Shown: piece after piece, positions 7,491-16,018 of the stretch
Layout of the letters: each line of letters begins with the position of its first letter
Numbering within the stretch: the stretch's first letter is position 1
NCBI RefSeq assembly: GCF_900605005.1
Contig: NZ_LR027558.1
Span: 2,712,885-2,745,119 of the forward strand
DNA length: 32,235 bases
Origin: Acidipropionibacterium timonense
GTDB taxonomy: Bacteria; Actinomycetota; Actinomycetes; Propionibacteriales; Propionibacteriaceae
Direction: 5' to 3'
The notes under the pieces: generated by a model
Told to the model about the DNA's origin: nothing
What the model saw: the letters and a program-made list of their open reading frames with translations, nothing else
The model's database searches: none
Translations under genes and position numbers: made by a program

Positions 7491-8317
7491 GGAAGCCCTC
7501 GCGCAACCCCCTGTTCTGGTTGCTCATCGCCGTGCTCACCGTGGTCTTCCTCGGTCCGCTCGTCGTCATGGCGCTCACCTCCTTCAAGTCGAACATCGAG
7601 GCCCAGAGCGCCACGCCGACGTTCCTTCCCCAGCAGTGGACGCTGCGGGCCTACCGCCAGCTCTTCGTCGTCGACCAGGCCTCGCCGGTGCTGCGGTGGT
7701 TGCTCAACTCGACGGTGGCCGCGACCTCCAACGCGCTGCTCGTGTGCCTCTTCGCCTCCATGGCCGCCTACGCCTTCGCACGGCTTCGGCTCCCCGGCAA
7801 GAACGTCCTGTTCGCCCTCGTCCTCTCGACGATGTTCGTCCCCGGCTTCGTCTTCTTCATGCCGAACTACGAGATCATGTCGAAGTTCCAGTGGCTCGAT
7901 TCCATGGCGGCGATCATCTTTCCCGGCACCGCTGGCGCGTTCGGGGTGTTCTTCCTGCGACAGTTCTTCATCAGCCTGCCCAAGGAGTTGGAGGAGAGCG
8001 CTCGGGTCGACGGGGCAGGTCCCTTCACGACCTTCTTCCGCATCGTCCTGCCCAATGCGCGAGGGGCGCTCCTCACGTTGTTCATCCTGTCGTTCCTGGC
8101 GAACTGGAACGACTTCGTCTGGCCGATCTACGTCCTCTTCAGCGATGACAAGCTCACCCTGCCCGTCGGTCTGACCAGGCTCCAGGGCAGCTACACCATC
8201 GACTATCCGGTCATCATGGCCGGTGCGACGGTGGCCGCCGTCCCGGTGCTCGTGCTGTACACCGTGCTGCAGCGGTACGTCATCGACGGAGTCGCCTCGA
8301 GCGGCCTCAAGGGGTGA
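7487..8317 (+). CDS. ABC transporter permease, MalG type
   Basis: The second membrane subunit of the importer, 276 residues, with six hydrophobic segments, the first at about residues 9-31 (LFWLLIAVLTVVFLGPLVVM). The EAA loop reads KELEESARVDGAGPFTTFF. The segment DFVWPIYVLFSDDKLTLPVG is typical of MalG-like proteins. A strong GGAAGGAGGGG lies just upstream of the ATG, and the ATGA overlap with the MalF-type gene indicates coupled translation. The stop codon overlaps the GTG of the GH43 gene. Partner subunits are the binding protein and first permease; the ATPase is presumably a shared MsiK/MsmK-like protein encoded elsewhere (established for CUT1 systems in actinobacteria and streptococci, inferred here). 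Confidence 0.93.
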   Translation: MRKPSRNPLFWLLIAVLTVVFLGPLVVMALTSFKSNIEAQSATPTFLPQQWTLRAYRQLFVVDQASPVLRWLLNSTVAATSNALLVCLFASMAAYAFARLRLPGKNVLFALVLSTMFVPGFVFFMPNYEIMSKFQWLDSMAAIIFPGTAGAFGVFFLRQFFISLPKELEESARVDGAGPFTTFFRIVLPNARGALLTLFILSFLANWNDFVWPIYVLFSDDKLTLPVGLTRLQGSYTIDYPVIMAGATVAAVPVLVLYTVLQRYVIDGVASSGLKG

Positions 8318-9354
8318 TCCCGGTGGGTCGACGAAGAGGGGTGCGCGTCGCCGCACTCGGAGCCGCCTGTGTGGCCCTCGCAGCCTGCTCGACGACCTCG
8401 ACCACGGACGGGTCAGGGACGCCCACGGCGAGCCCGTCGGCGTCGGGATTCACCAACCCGGTGTACCAGGGCAACGTCCCTGACCCCCAGATCGTCGCCG
8501 ACGGCACCCGGGGCTACCTGGCCATCGCCACGAACGGCAACGGCATGAACGTGCAGACCCTCACGAGCCCCGACATGGTGCACTGGCAGCAGGGATCCGA
8601 CGCTCTTCCCCGGGTGGCCTCGTGGTCGAGCGCGGGCAAGGTGTGGGCGCCCGAGATCATCGCCTGGCCGGACGGCACCTATCGGCTCTACTACACGACC
8701 AAGGCGCCGCAGGACCAGTGGCAGTGCCTCTCCGTGGCCAGCTCTCGGACCCTGGCCGGCCCCTACGTCGACTCGTCGACGAAACCGATCGTGTGCGAGG
8801 TGGCGGAGGGCGGGTCCATCGACCCCTCCCCGTTCATCGACACGGCGGGACGAGCCTGGCTCTACTGGAAGAACGACGGCAACGCCATCGGCCTCGACAC
8901 GCACCTCAAGGTCGCCCGCCTGTCGACCGACGGGCGATCGACGACTGGAGCGGTGACCACGCTGTTCAAGCAGACCCTGCCCTGGGAGGGGCACCTCGTC
9001 GAGGCCCCATCGGTCGTCGAGATCGGTGGCAGGTTCCACCTCTTCTACTCGGCCAACGACTACGGCTCGGACAGGTACGCCGTCGGCCATGCCGTCGGGG
9101 CCACGCCGACCGGCCCCTTCCGCAAGGACCCTCAGCCGGTTCTGTCGACGAACGCCGTGGCCGCCGGGCCGGGGCACGATCAACTCATCAAGGTCGGCGC
9201 CCAGTGGTGGATGGTCTACCACGCGTGGTCGCCCGATGCCGTGGGCGACGAGTCCGTCGGCCGGTCCATGTGGCTGTCCAGGGTCACCTTCCACGACGAT
9301 CGGGTCGACGTCAGCCCGCCCACCAGCCACGTCCCTCAGCTGCCCCGTCCCTGA
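8314..9354 (+). CDS. Glycoside hydrolase family 43 lipoprotein
   Basis: A surface-anchored five-bladed beta-propeller glycosidase. The 346-residue precursor has a signal peptide with lipobox LAAC (cysteine near residue 25) and a Ser/Thr/Gly/Pro linker. The three GH43 acidic residues are visible: general base D57 in NPVYQGNVPDPQ, pKa-modulating D170 in GSIDPSPF, and general acid E230 in HLVEAPSVV. GH43 members act mostly on alpha-L-arabinofuranosides, beta-xylosides or beta-1,3-galactans; the subfamily cannot be fixed by eye. The GTG start overlaps the permease stop (GTGA); the GTG at 8323 has better spacing from AAGGGG and is an alternative. Placement in the transport operon suggests that it trims a polymer or oligosaccharide outside the cell before uptake. 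Confidence 0.9.
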   Translation: MIPVGRRRGVRVAALGAACVALAACSTTSTTDGSGTPTASPSASGFTNPVYQGNVPDPQIVADGTRGYLAIATNGNGMNVQTLTSPDMVHWQQGSDALPRVASWSSAGKVWAPEIIAWPDGTYRLYYTTKAPQDQWQCLSVASSRTLAGPYVDSSTKPIVCEVAEGGSIDPSPFIDTAGRAWLYWKNDGNAIGLDTHLKVARLSTDGRSTTGAVTTLFKQTLPWEGHLVEAPSVVEIGGRFHLFYSANDYGSDRYAVGHAVGATPTGPFRKDPQPVLSTNAVAAGPGHDQLIKVGAQWWMVYHAWSPDAVGDESVGRSMWLSRVTFHDDRVDVSPPTSHVPQLPRP

Positions 9355-9372
9355 CCCCTCGAGGAGAGACCC

Positions 9373-11190
9373 ATGACCACCTCCGCAGCCCAGATCGTCT
9401 GTGCGCAGCGTGCCTCGCAACAGGACGGCCGGTATCCCAGGCCCCTGCTGGTCCGGGACGCCCACGTCGCCCTCGACCGTGAGGTTGGTTTCGCCGTCGA
9501 CGACGACCTCGTCGGCCTGCAGGAGGGCTGGCACCGGCGCTCCGACGTCTTCGACCGGCAGATCCTCCTGCCCTTCCCGCCGGAGTCGCAGGCCTCCGGG
9601 ATCGTCGATCCGGGGCCCCACCGCTGCTTCTGGTACCGGATCGAGCTCACCGCCGACGACCTGGAGCGGGCAGGACGGCGCCCGGGCCACCGGCTGCTCC
9701 TGCACTTCGGCGCGGTCGACCACAGCGCCATGGTCTTCGTCGACGGGATGCTCGTCGGGACCCATGAGGGTGGTCAGACGCCGTTCTCCATCGACCTCAC
9801 CGACAGCCTCGACCCGCAGGGCACGGATCACGTCGTCACCGTGCGGGCCCTCGACGACCCCCTCGACATCCGTCAACCGCGAGGCAAGCAGGACTGGCAG
9901 GACGAGCCGCACGTCATCTGGTACCAGCGCACGAGCGGCATCTGGCGCACGGTGTGGCTGGAGTGGGTGCCCCCGGTGCGGGTCGAGCGTCTCGTGTGGC
10001 GTCCGGACGTGTTGTCCGGCGGAGTCCTCGCCCATGTCGAACTGGATCGGCGTCCAGATCGTCCCATGCCCATGGACGTGGCGGTGGCGCTCGACGGTAC
10101 CGTGCTCGGGCAGGCCAGCACGCTGGTGAGCGATGAGGTCGTCGACCTCCTCGTACCCCTCGACGTCGTCCGCAACGGCTGCGACCTCGAGCGCATCCTC
10201 TGGTTCCCGGAGCGCCCGACCCTGCTCGACGCCGCCGTCGTCCTCGGCGACGACGTCGTCACGTCCTACCTCGGCTATCGGATCGTCGGCTCCGGACCGG
10301 CCGGGCTGACGATCAACAGCATTCCGATGACCCTGCGGTCCGTCCTCGAACAGGGCTACTGGCCCACCTCGCATCTCACCGCGCCGTCCGTGGAGGCCAT
10401 GCGTGAGGAGGTCCAGCTCATGCTCGACCTCGGCTTCAACAACTGCCGCATCCACCAGAAGGTCGAGGACCCCCGATTCCTCTTCCAGTGCGACCGGCTC
10501 GGCCTGTCGGTGTGGGGGGAGACCGCGGCCGCCTATGCCTTCGACTCCCTGGCCGTGCAGCGGTTCACCCACGAGTGGGTCGACGTCGTCCGCGCCAACG
10601 AGGGTCATCCGAGCATCATCGCGTGGACGCCGTTCAACGAGTCGTGGGGGATCACCCATGTGAGTCGCAACCCGGCGGAGGCGGCATTCAGCCGGGGTGT
10701 AAGCGACCTCACCCGCGCCCTCGATCCCACCCGCCCGGTCATCTCCAATGACGGGTGGGAGCACACCGACTCCGACCTCTTCACCATCCACGACTACGAG
10801 TGGCGTCGCGAGGTGCTGGTCGAGCGCTACCGGGCCGACGGCCTGGAGGCGATGAGGCGGACCGCGGGTCCCGCCGGGCGGGTCCTCGTCGTCGGCGACC
10901 ACCAGCGCGCCGACGTCCCGGTCCTGCTCACCGAGTTCGGCGGGGTGGAGTACGTACCGCAGCAGGTCGAGGGTGAGACCTGGGGTTACTCGACCGCGTC
11001 CGATGCCGCCGACTACGAGCGACGCATCCGCGACATCATCGAACCGGTGCGCGACTCGCCGGTGCTGCGTGGGTTCTGCTGGACCCAGCTCACCGACACC
11101 CTGCAGGAGGCCAATGGGCTGTGCGACGAGAACCGTGTCCCCAAGATCCCGGCCGAGATCATCCGGGCTCTCATCACGGGCCAGGACTGA
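9373..11190 (+). CDS. Glycoside hydrolase family 2 protein (beta-galactosidase/beta-glucuronidase-like), cytoplasmic
   Basis: The 605-residue protein has the GH2 order: a jelly-roll sugar-binding domain (about residues 45-190, containing ALDDPLDIRQPRGKQDW), an immunoglobulin-like domain, then a TIM barrel. The acid/base glutamate is E423 in WTPFNESWG and the nucleophile is E521 in LLTEFGGVEY. There is no signal peptide, so it should act on sugars already imported by the upstream transporter. GAGGAGAG before the ATG is a good ribosome-binding site, 18 bases after the GH43 stop, so it closes the operon. The length is that of the compact GH2 enzymes, not the 1,000-residue LacZ type. Substrate (galactoside, glucuronide, mannoside or arabinopyranoside) is unresolved. 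Confidence 0.9.
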   Translation: MTTSAAQIVCAQRASQQDGRYPRPLLVRDAHVALDREVGFAVDDDLVGLQEGWHRRSDVFDRQILLPFPPESQASGIVDPGPHRCFWYRIELTADDLERAGRRPGHRLLLHFGAVDHSAMVFVDGMLVGTHEGGQTPFSIDLTDSLDPQGTDHVVTVRALDDPLDIRQPRGKQDWQDEPHVIWYQRTSGIWRTVWLEWVPPVRVERLVWRPDVLSGGVLAHVELDRRPDRPMPMDVAVALDGTVLGQASTLVSDEVVDLLVPLDVVRNGCDLERILWFPERPTLLDAAVVLGDDVVTSYLGYRIVGSGPAGLTINSIPMTLRSVLEQGYWPTSHLTAPSVEAMREEVQLMLDLGFNNCRIHQKVEDPRFLFQCDRLGLSVWGETAAAYAFDSLAVQRFTHEWVDVVRANEGHPSIIAWTPFNESWGITHVSRNPAEAAFSRGVSDLTRALDPTRPVISNDGWEHTDSDLFTIHDYEWRREVLVERYRADGLEAMRRTAGPAGRVLVVGDHQRADVPVLLTEFGGVEYVPQQVEGETWGYSTASDAADYERRIRDIIEPVRDSPVLRGFCWTQLTDTLQEANGLCDENRVPKIPAEIIRALITGQD

Positions 11191-11293
11191 CGGACCCGCC
11201 TCGGTGGCAGCCCCGCCCGGCAGGTCGAACCCACAGGAAGACCACAGCGTCGGTCACAGGGTTCGCACAGCACCCCATCGGCATCATGGTGTC

Positions 11294-12901
11294 ATGACCG
11301 ATCGACAGAGCCCCGAGGACCCCTTCCAGAACAATCCGTGGTCCACCCGCGACGACGCGTGGGCCCCCAGGTCGCGTGGCGAGGCGTCGCCCAATGTGAG
11401 TGGCGAGGCGTCGCCCAATGTGAGTGGCGAGGCGTCGCCCAATGTGAGTGGCGAGGCGTCGCCCAATGTGAGTGGCGGCTCCTCGACCGCCGCCACCTCG
11501 CAGAGCTGGGGGAACCCCGCCTGGCAGGACGAGCCCACCCGGGTCTTCCCCGCCGGTTCCACCTCGTCCATGGGTGGGACGACGCAGTCCGCGACAGCCG
11601 ACCCCAGCTCGTCGTCCTGGCAGTCGGGCGGTGGCCGGGCCCCGACCGACTCGACGGCGTCGACCGCCGATGGCTCGACCGCGACGGCCACCGCGACCAC
11701 ACCCCGTCGTGGCCTGCGGATCGGCGCGGTCACCCTCATCGCCGCCATGGCAGCCGGCGTCGGCGGGCTGAGCGGCTGGGCGGTGTCGTCCTCGACCTCG
11801 TCCTCCTCGGCCTCGAGCACCGCTGCCATCGCCGCACCGACCGCCACCGTGACGACGGTCGCCCAGGCCAACGGGTCCTCCCCCAACTGGACCGCCACCG
11901 CCAAGGCCGTGGCCGACTCCGTCGTCTCCATCACCGTCTCGGGCAGTTCCGGTGAGGAGGAGGGTTCCGGCGTCATCCTCGACACCCAGGGCCACATCGT
12001 CACGAACAATCACGTCGTCTCCAGCGCGACCAGCGGCGGCACCATCACCGTGTCGATCAAGGACAAGGTGTATTCGGCCACGGTCGTCGGCACCGACTCG
12101 TCCACCGATCTGGCCGTCATCAAGCTCACCAATCCGCCGTCGACGCTGCACCCCATGGCCTTCGCCGACTCGTCGGCGCTCACGGTCGGCCAGCCCGTCA
12201 TGGCCATCGGCAACCCGCTCGGCCTGTCCGGGTCGGTGACCACGGGCATCATCAGCGCCCTCAATCGCCCGGTGACGACCCAGGACACCAGCTCCCAGGA
12301 CTCCACCGAGGGCTCGAACGGGTTCGGCCCGGGCACCGGATCGAACGGTCAGGGCAGCAGTGGGTCGTCGACGACGAGCTCCAACGTCGTCGTCACCAAC
12401 GCCATCCAGACCTCCGCACCGATCAACCCGGGCAACTCCGGTGGTGCCCTCGTCAACGCCTCCGGTCAGCTCATCGGGATCAACTCGTCGATCGCCTCGC
12501 TGTCCTCGAGCAGCTCGAGCTCCCAGTCCGGCAGCATCGGCATCGGCTTCGCCATCCCTGCCAACCTCGTCCGATCCATCGCCAACCAGCTCATCTCGAC
12601 CGGCAAGGCGAGCCATGCTCTGCTCGGCGTCACCACGACGGACGCCTCGGCGACCGACTCGAGTGGTGTCAAGACCCTCGGCGCGGGGGTGCAGACGGTG
12701 AGCAGTGGAAGTGCCGCTGACAAGGCTGGACTCAAGTCCGGCGATGTCATCGTCTCCCTGGACGGCACCGATGTCACCTCCGGTGAGTCCCTCGTGGCGC
12801 TCATCCGTCAGCATGCCGCCGGTGACACGGTGAGTCTCGTGGTGCTGCGCAACGGCAGCGAGAGCACGATCAAGGTGACCCTCGACAAGGCCTCCAGCTG
12901 A
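11294..12901 (+). CDS. htrA: HtrA/DegP-type membrane-anchored serine protease with PDZ domain
   Basis: A quality-control protease anchored in the membrane with its catalytic part outside. The 535-residue protein has a disordered, Ser/Thr/Gln-rich cytoplasmic N-terminus (residues 1-138), one membrane segment (about 141-163, IGAVTLIAAMAAGVGGLSGW), a trypsin-like domain with H240 (VTNNHVV), D272 (STDLAVIKL) and S382 (NPGNSGGAL), and one C-terminal PDZ domain (about 445-530). Low-complexity Ser/Gly loops interrupt the protease domain near residues 335-360 and 400-412. Residues 29-60 are four exact copies of GEASPNVS. The ATG at 11294 is preferred because upstream codons of the open frame overlap the GH2 gene; there is no clear Shine-Dalgarno sequence. 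It appears to be a single-gene unit convergent with the zinc-peptidase-like gene. Confidence 0.92.
   Translation: MTDRQSPEDPFQNNPWSTRDDAWAPRSRGEASPNVSGEASPNVSGEASPNVSGEASPNVSGGSSTAATSQSWGNPAWQDEPTRVFPAGSTSSMGGTTQSATADPSSSSWQSGGGRAPTDSTASTADGSTATATATTPRRGLRIGAVTLIAAMAAGVGGLSGWAVSSSTSSSSASSTAAIAAPTATVTTVAQANGSSPNWTATAKAVADSVVSITVSGSSGEEEGSGVILDTQGHIVTNNHVVSSATSGGTITVSIKDKVYSATVVGTDSSTDLAVIKLTNPPSTLHPMAFADSSALTVGQPVMAIGNPLGLSGSVTTGIISALNRPVTTQDTSSQDSTEGSNGFGPGTGSNGQGSSGSSTTSSNVVVTNAIQTSAPINPGNSGGALVNASGQLIGINSSIASLSSSSSSSQSGSIGIGFAIPANLVRSIANQLISTGKASHALLGVTTTDASATDSSGVKTLGAGVQTVSSGSAADKAGLKSGDVIVSLDGTDVTSGESLVALIRQHAAGDTVSLVVLRNGSESTIKVTLDKASS
11377..11472 (+). repeat. Four exact 24-bp tandem repeats inside the HtrA-type gene
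   Basis: The unit, beginning TGGCGAGGCGTCGCC, occupies 11377-11400, 11401-11424, 11425-11448 and 11449-11472 with no mismatch, followed by a partial TGGCG. In the gene's frame each copy encodes GEASPNVS. The unit length is a multiple of three, so gain or loss of copies keeps the frame. Confidence 0.97.
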
Positions 12902-12902
12902 T

Positions 12903-12994
12903 CCGAGGGTGGAGATTCGACCTGGGGAGCCCGGAAAACGGGGTTTCACGTCCCGAATCCGGTCCCCACGTCAGAAATCCACCGGTACCCTCGG
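12903..12994. terminator. Long imperfect palindrome between convergent genes, possible bidirectional terminator
   Basis: Outer arms CCGAGGGT (12903-12910) and ACCCTCGG (12987-12994) match perfectly. Further in, GGTGGA (12909-12914) matches TCCACC (12978-12983), and GATTCG (12914-12919) matches CGAATC (12954-12959). The element fills the gap between the stops of the HtrA-type gene and the convergent zinc-peptidase-like gene, where a two-way terminator is expected. There is no run of T. It is not related in sequence to the 76-bp palindromes elsewhere in the window. Confidence 0.5.
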
Positions 12995-13026
12995 CCGCGC
13001 CCTCGCGACGGGTCGGCGTCGAGGGA

Positions 13027-14115
13027 TCACCCCCGCGCCGCGCTGGCCTTGAGGAACGCACGCCAGTTCGCCACGGTGGTGAGGTCCCCCGGCCGCCCCA
13101 GACGCCGCAGCACGGCCCGCGACGACGCCCGGGTCGCCTCGTCCCACACCCCGGTCACCGGGGTGTGGCGGCCCCACAGATGGGTGCAGATGGCCTCGAC
13201 CGCCTGGTTCTGCACCCGCGACTGGGGGTCGAACCGGCTCATCCCTGACTCGCTCACCGCATTGTCGATGTGGATGTGGTTGCGGTGCAGTGGATCGAAG
13301 TGATGGGTGAGGACGTAGGCGAAGTGGAGGTGCAGGGTGGCCGCCAACCTCCAGTAGGCGTTGAGGTGGTAGGCCAACCGGCGTCCCGTGTACCGCGACC
13401 AGATGTCCTCGCGGCACGAGACGATGGTGTCCCCGGCCGACAGGCGCGCGATGTCGAAGGCCCGTCCGGCCGCATGGTACGAGTGGCAGTTCGACCCGCC
13501 CTCGACATAGGCGCCGTAGGTCGCGATGAGGGTGGGGGTGTCGAACCCGGTGAGCCGGGGGAAATCGGCCAGCCAGCGCTCCACCTGCGCATGGAAAGCC
13601 GGTTGGAAGGGGAAGGGCCGCACGGTGTGATCCACCTCGTACTGCAGCGGAGCCCGCCCCACCCGGGCGTAGGACGTCATGGACGACGCCGGCACGCAGA
13701 GCTTGCCGCGAGTGCTCGTGTCGATCCCTCCGGGCACCGACCCGTCCCCCACGACGGCCGGCAAGGAGGGGTCATCGGACCTCATGGCCAGGGCGGCCGC
13801 ACCGCCACCGAGCAGGACGACGCCACCCACCCCCAGGCCCAGGGCGCTGCGCCTGGACAGATGCCCCCTCGTGCCGGTCCCGGGCCGGGTCGACCGCGTC
13901 CTCCCGGTGGCGCCGGGACGCGAACTCCCCTCCCGCGCGGGCGTGACCGACTGCCCTGCCGCGCCTTCGAGTTGGGCAGGATCGGCAGGGGGCCCGTCGA
14001 TGGAGATGGTCGGTTCGCCATCGGGTGACGGGCCGGAGGGGGGGAAGGTCGTCACGATGTCCAGTATGCGCCAGTCGTCAGCCCCTGGGCCGGCATGGCG
14101 CGTCGTGTCGGTCAC
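13027..14115 (-). CDS. Exported zinc-peptidase-like protein (extensin/M15-like domain)
   Basis: The 362-residue protein has a long charged N-terminus (about 85 residues), a twin-arginine-like motif plus hydrophobic stretch (LSRRSALGLGVGGVVLLGGG, about residues 86-105), then an exported domain with SNCHSYHAAGRAFD and HRNHIHID. The His/Asp spacing (H-x6-D, then H-x-H-x-D) resembles the zinc site of D-Ala-D-Ala peptidases of the M15/extensin-like group that cut peptidoglycan peptides. This function is inferred; a role in wall remodelling fits. The GTG start overlaps the upstream SorC-type gene's stop by four bases (GTGA), so translation is likely coupled. Placement of an 85-residue tail before the export signal is odd; if the start is later, near the RR motif, the protein would be a normal Tat substrate. 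Confidence 0.7.
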   Translation of the reverse strand: MTDTTRHAGPGADDWRILDIVTTFPPSGPSPDGEPTISIDGPPADPAQLEGAAGQSVTPAREGSSRPGATGRTRSTRPGTGTRGHLSRRSALGLGVGGVVLLGGGAAALAMRSDDPSLPAVVGDGSVPGGIDTSTRGKLCVPASSMTSYARVGRAPLQYEVDHTVRPFPFQPAFHAQVERWLADFPRLTGFDTPTLIATYGAYVEGGSNCHSYHAAGRAFDIARLSAGDTIVSCREDIWSRYTGRRLAYHLNAYWRLAATLHLHFAYVLTHHFDPLHRNHIHIDNAVSESGMSRFDPQSRVQNQAVEAICTHLWGRHTPVTGVWDEATRASSRAVLRRLGRPGDLTTVANWRAFLKASAARG

Positions 14116-15059
14116 ATGAGATCGAGCACGGCTCGTGCCGTCTCGTCGTCGACGACGAGGTCGGTGGCCACCCGGGCCCGCAACGCGGCGAGCAACCCCT
14201 GGGCCTTGGCTGTGCCCGCGACGACGCAGATGCGCCGCGGCACCCGGCGGATCTCGGCCGGGGTCATGCCAGTGGCCCGCTCGTTGAAGGGGACGTCGAA
14301 GGACCCGTCGGCCTTGAGGAAGACCGTGTTGACGTCGCCGACGACCCCGGCGTCACGCAGTTCGGTCATCTCACCGTCGGTGAGGTAACCGGCCGAGTAG
14401 ACGTGTGAGGGCACGGGTGCCTGGAGTGCCCCGACGCCGAAGACGACGACGTCGAGTTCGGATCGGGCACGCAGCACGGACTGCACCGCCCGCTCGCGCC
14501 ACATGGCCGCCCGGGTCACGGGATTGTCGAAGAAGGCCGGCACCGGGAAGTGGATGACGTCGCCGCCGTAGGCGTCGGCCAGCCGCGAGGTGATCCCGCC
14601 GACATAGGGGATCCCCGAGGAGGACGGGTTGGCGGCACCGTTCATCTGGAGCACCCGCACCCCCTTGACCTCCTTGGGGACGATGTGGTGCGTCACGGCG
14701 TTGAGGGTGGTACCCCACGCGATGCCGATGGTCGTGCCGTCCTCGATGGCATCGGTGAGCATCTGACCGGCGATGCGGGACACCTGGTCGAGCCGATGCA
14801 CCTCGGTGGTGCCGTACTTCACCGGGACGATCGTCGTGCGCACGCCGAAGGTGCGCGCGAGACTGGCCCCCAGACCGTGCCTGGTGCCGGTCGGCTGGGC
14901 CAGGCTGATCCGTACCAGACCGGTCTGTCGGGCCTGCTTGAGCAGCCGCGAGACCGTCGATCTGGAAATGCCGAGATGCTTGGCGATGACGTCCATCGTC
15001 TCACCCTGCAGATAGTACATCGACGCCGCGGTCCACACGTCGTCGGCCCACTCGTTCAT
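14112..15059 (-). CDS. SorC/DeoR-type sugar-binding transcriptional regulator
   Basis: The 315-residue protein has an N-terminal helix-turn-helix (YYLQGETMDVIAKHLGISRS, then TVSRLLKQAR) and the SorC sugar-phosphate-binding domain, a phosphosugar isomerase-like fold (IGIAWGTTLNAV, LQMNGAANPS, DVVVFGVGALQ). SorC proteins respond to phosphorylated sugars or glycolytic intermediates. The gene is divergent from glpF-glpK with 169 bp between, so control of glycerol uptake is the most likely role, with a glycerol-derived phosphate as effector (inference). GGAAAGGA before the ATG at 15059 supports this start over an upstream ATG at 15092. The gene downstream overlaps by four bases and should be co-translated. 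Confidence 0.88.
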   Translation of the reverse strand: MNEWADDVWTAASMYYLQGETMDVIAKHLGISRSTVSRLLKQARQTGLVRISLAQPTGTRHGLGASLARTFGVRTTIVPVKYGTTEVHRLDQVSRIAGQMLTDAIEDGTTIGIAWGTTLNAVTHHIVPKEVKGVRVLQMNGAANPSSSGIPYVGGITSRLADAYGGDVIHFPVPAFFDNPVTRAAMWRERAVQSVLRARSELDVVVFGVGALQAPVPSHVYSAGYLTDGEMTELRDAGVVGDVNTVFLKADGSFDVPFNERATGMTPAEIRRVPRRICVVAGTAKAQGLLAALRARVATDLVVDDETARAVLDLM

Positions 15060-15074
15060 GCGGGTCCTTTCCTG

Positions 15075-15090
15075 GTGCACATCAGTGCAC
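15075..15090. promoter_or_regulatory. Candidate operator for the SorC-type regulator
   Basis: Two copies of the self-complementary hexamer GTGCAC (15075-15080, 15085-15090) lie exactly 10 bp apart, on the same face of the helix, in the divergent region between the regulator gene and glpF. A related GTGCAG follows at 15105-15110. The site is only 16 bp upstream of the regulator's start codon, so autoregulation is plausible. No close sigma-70 promoter was recognised here. Confidence 0.4.
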
Positions 15091-15228
15091 AAGTGTAGAT
15101 CATGCGTGCAGGGTCATGATTTACTCGCACTGTTCGGCCAGTGTGGCGGAACACCCGGCGGCGGTCAGCGCAACGCCGTCAGCCGCACGTCGGGCGTCAT
15201 GGAAGACGTCCATTCACGAGGAGCACAG

Positions 15229-15978
15229 ATGCTACTTGAAACGACGGTGCCCATCGCCACGATCTTCGGATCGGAATTCCTGGGCACGATGATTCTCATC
15301 ATCCTTGGTGTGGGGGTGGTCGCGAACAACCTGCTCCCGAAGTCCAAGGGAAATCCGGCACCCGGCTCACTCCAGATCAACTGGGGCTGGGGTTTCGGCG
15401 TCATGTTCGGTGTGTACGCCGCCTACAAGACCGGTGGCCACCTCAACCCGGCCGTGACGGTCGGCTTGGCCATCGCCGGCAAGGACCTGGCCCCTGGCAT
15501 CCCCGCCACCGGCACCAACATCCTTGTCTACATCTTGGCCCAGTTCGCCGGTGCCTTCGTCGGCGCCGTCATCGCGTGGCTGGCCTACAAGCAGCACTAC
15601 GACGAGGACTGCGATCCCGCCCTCAAGCTGGGCACCTTCGCCACCGGTCCTCAGATCCGCAACCCCTTCTGGAACTGCATGACTGAGGCCATCGGCACCT
15701 GGGTGCTGGTCCTGTGGGTCATCATCTCCGGCTTCACCAAGGGCATCACCATCGGCCCGCTCGCCGTGGCCCTGCTCATCGTCTCGATCGGCGCCTCCCT
15801 CGGTGGCCCCACCGGGTACGCCATCAACCCTGCTCGTGACCTCGCTCCTCGTATCGCCCACGCCGTCCTGCCCATCAAGGGCAAGGGTGGCTCCGACTGG
15901 GGCTACGCCTGGGTCCCGGTCGTCGGCCCGATGGTCGGTGGCGTCCTCGCCGCCGTCACCTACCTCATCTTCTGGTGA
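15229..15978 (+). CDS. glpF: Glycerol uptake facilitator (MIP/aquaglyceroporin)
   Basis: A membrane channel that lets glycerol diffuse into the cell. The 249-residue protein has six membrane segments and the two half-helix NPA motifs (GGHLNPAVTVG at about residue 65 and YAINPARDLAPR at about residue 200). The aspartate after the second motif (NPARD) is the residue typical of glycerol-conducting members. CGAGGAG upstream of the ATG at 15229 decides the start; an in-frame ATG ten codons earlier has no ribosome-binding site. It is followed by glpK, so glycerol is trapped by phosphorylation after entry. A strong hairpin lies between the two genes. The divergent SorC-type gene is the probable regulator. 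Confidence 0.95.
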   Translation: MLLETTVPIATIFGSEFLGTMILIILGVGVVANNLLPKSKGNPAPGSLQINWGWGFGVMFGVYAAYKTGGHLNPAVTVGLAIAGKDLAPGIPATGTNILVYILAQFAGAFVGAVIAWLAYKQHYDEDCDPALKLGTFATGPQIRNPFWNCMTEAIGTWVLVLWVIISGFTKGITIGPLAVALLIVSIGASLGGPTGYAINPARDLAPRIAHAVLPIKGKGGSDWGYAWVPVVGPMVGGVLAAVTYLIFW

Positions 15979-16018
15979 TCGGTCACTGAGCCGGGTTCAC
16001 CGGAGCCACCACCTCCTC

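Noticed and set aside
11377-11472. CRISPR array
   Set aside because: The 24-bp repeats are contiguous with no spacers, are in frame within a protease gene, and no cas genes are near.
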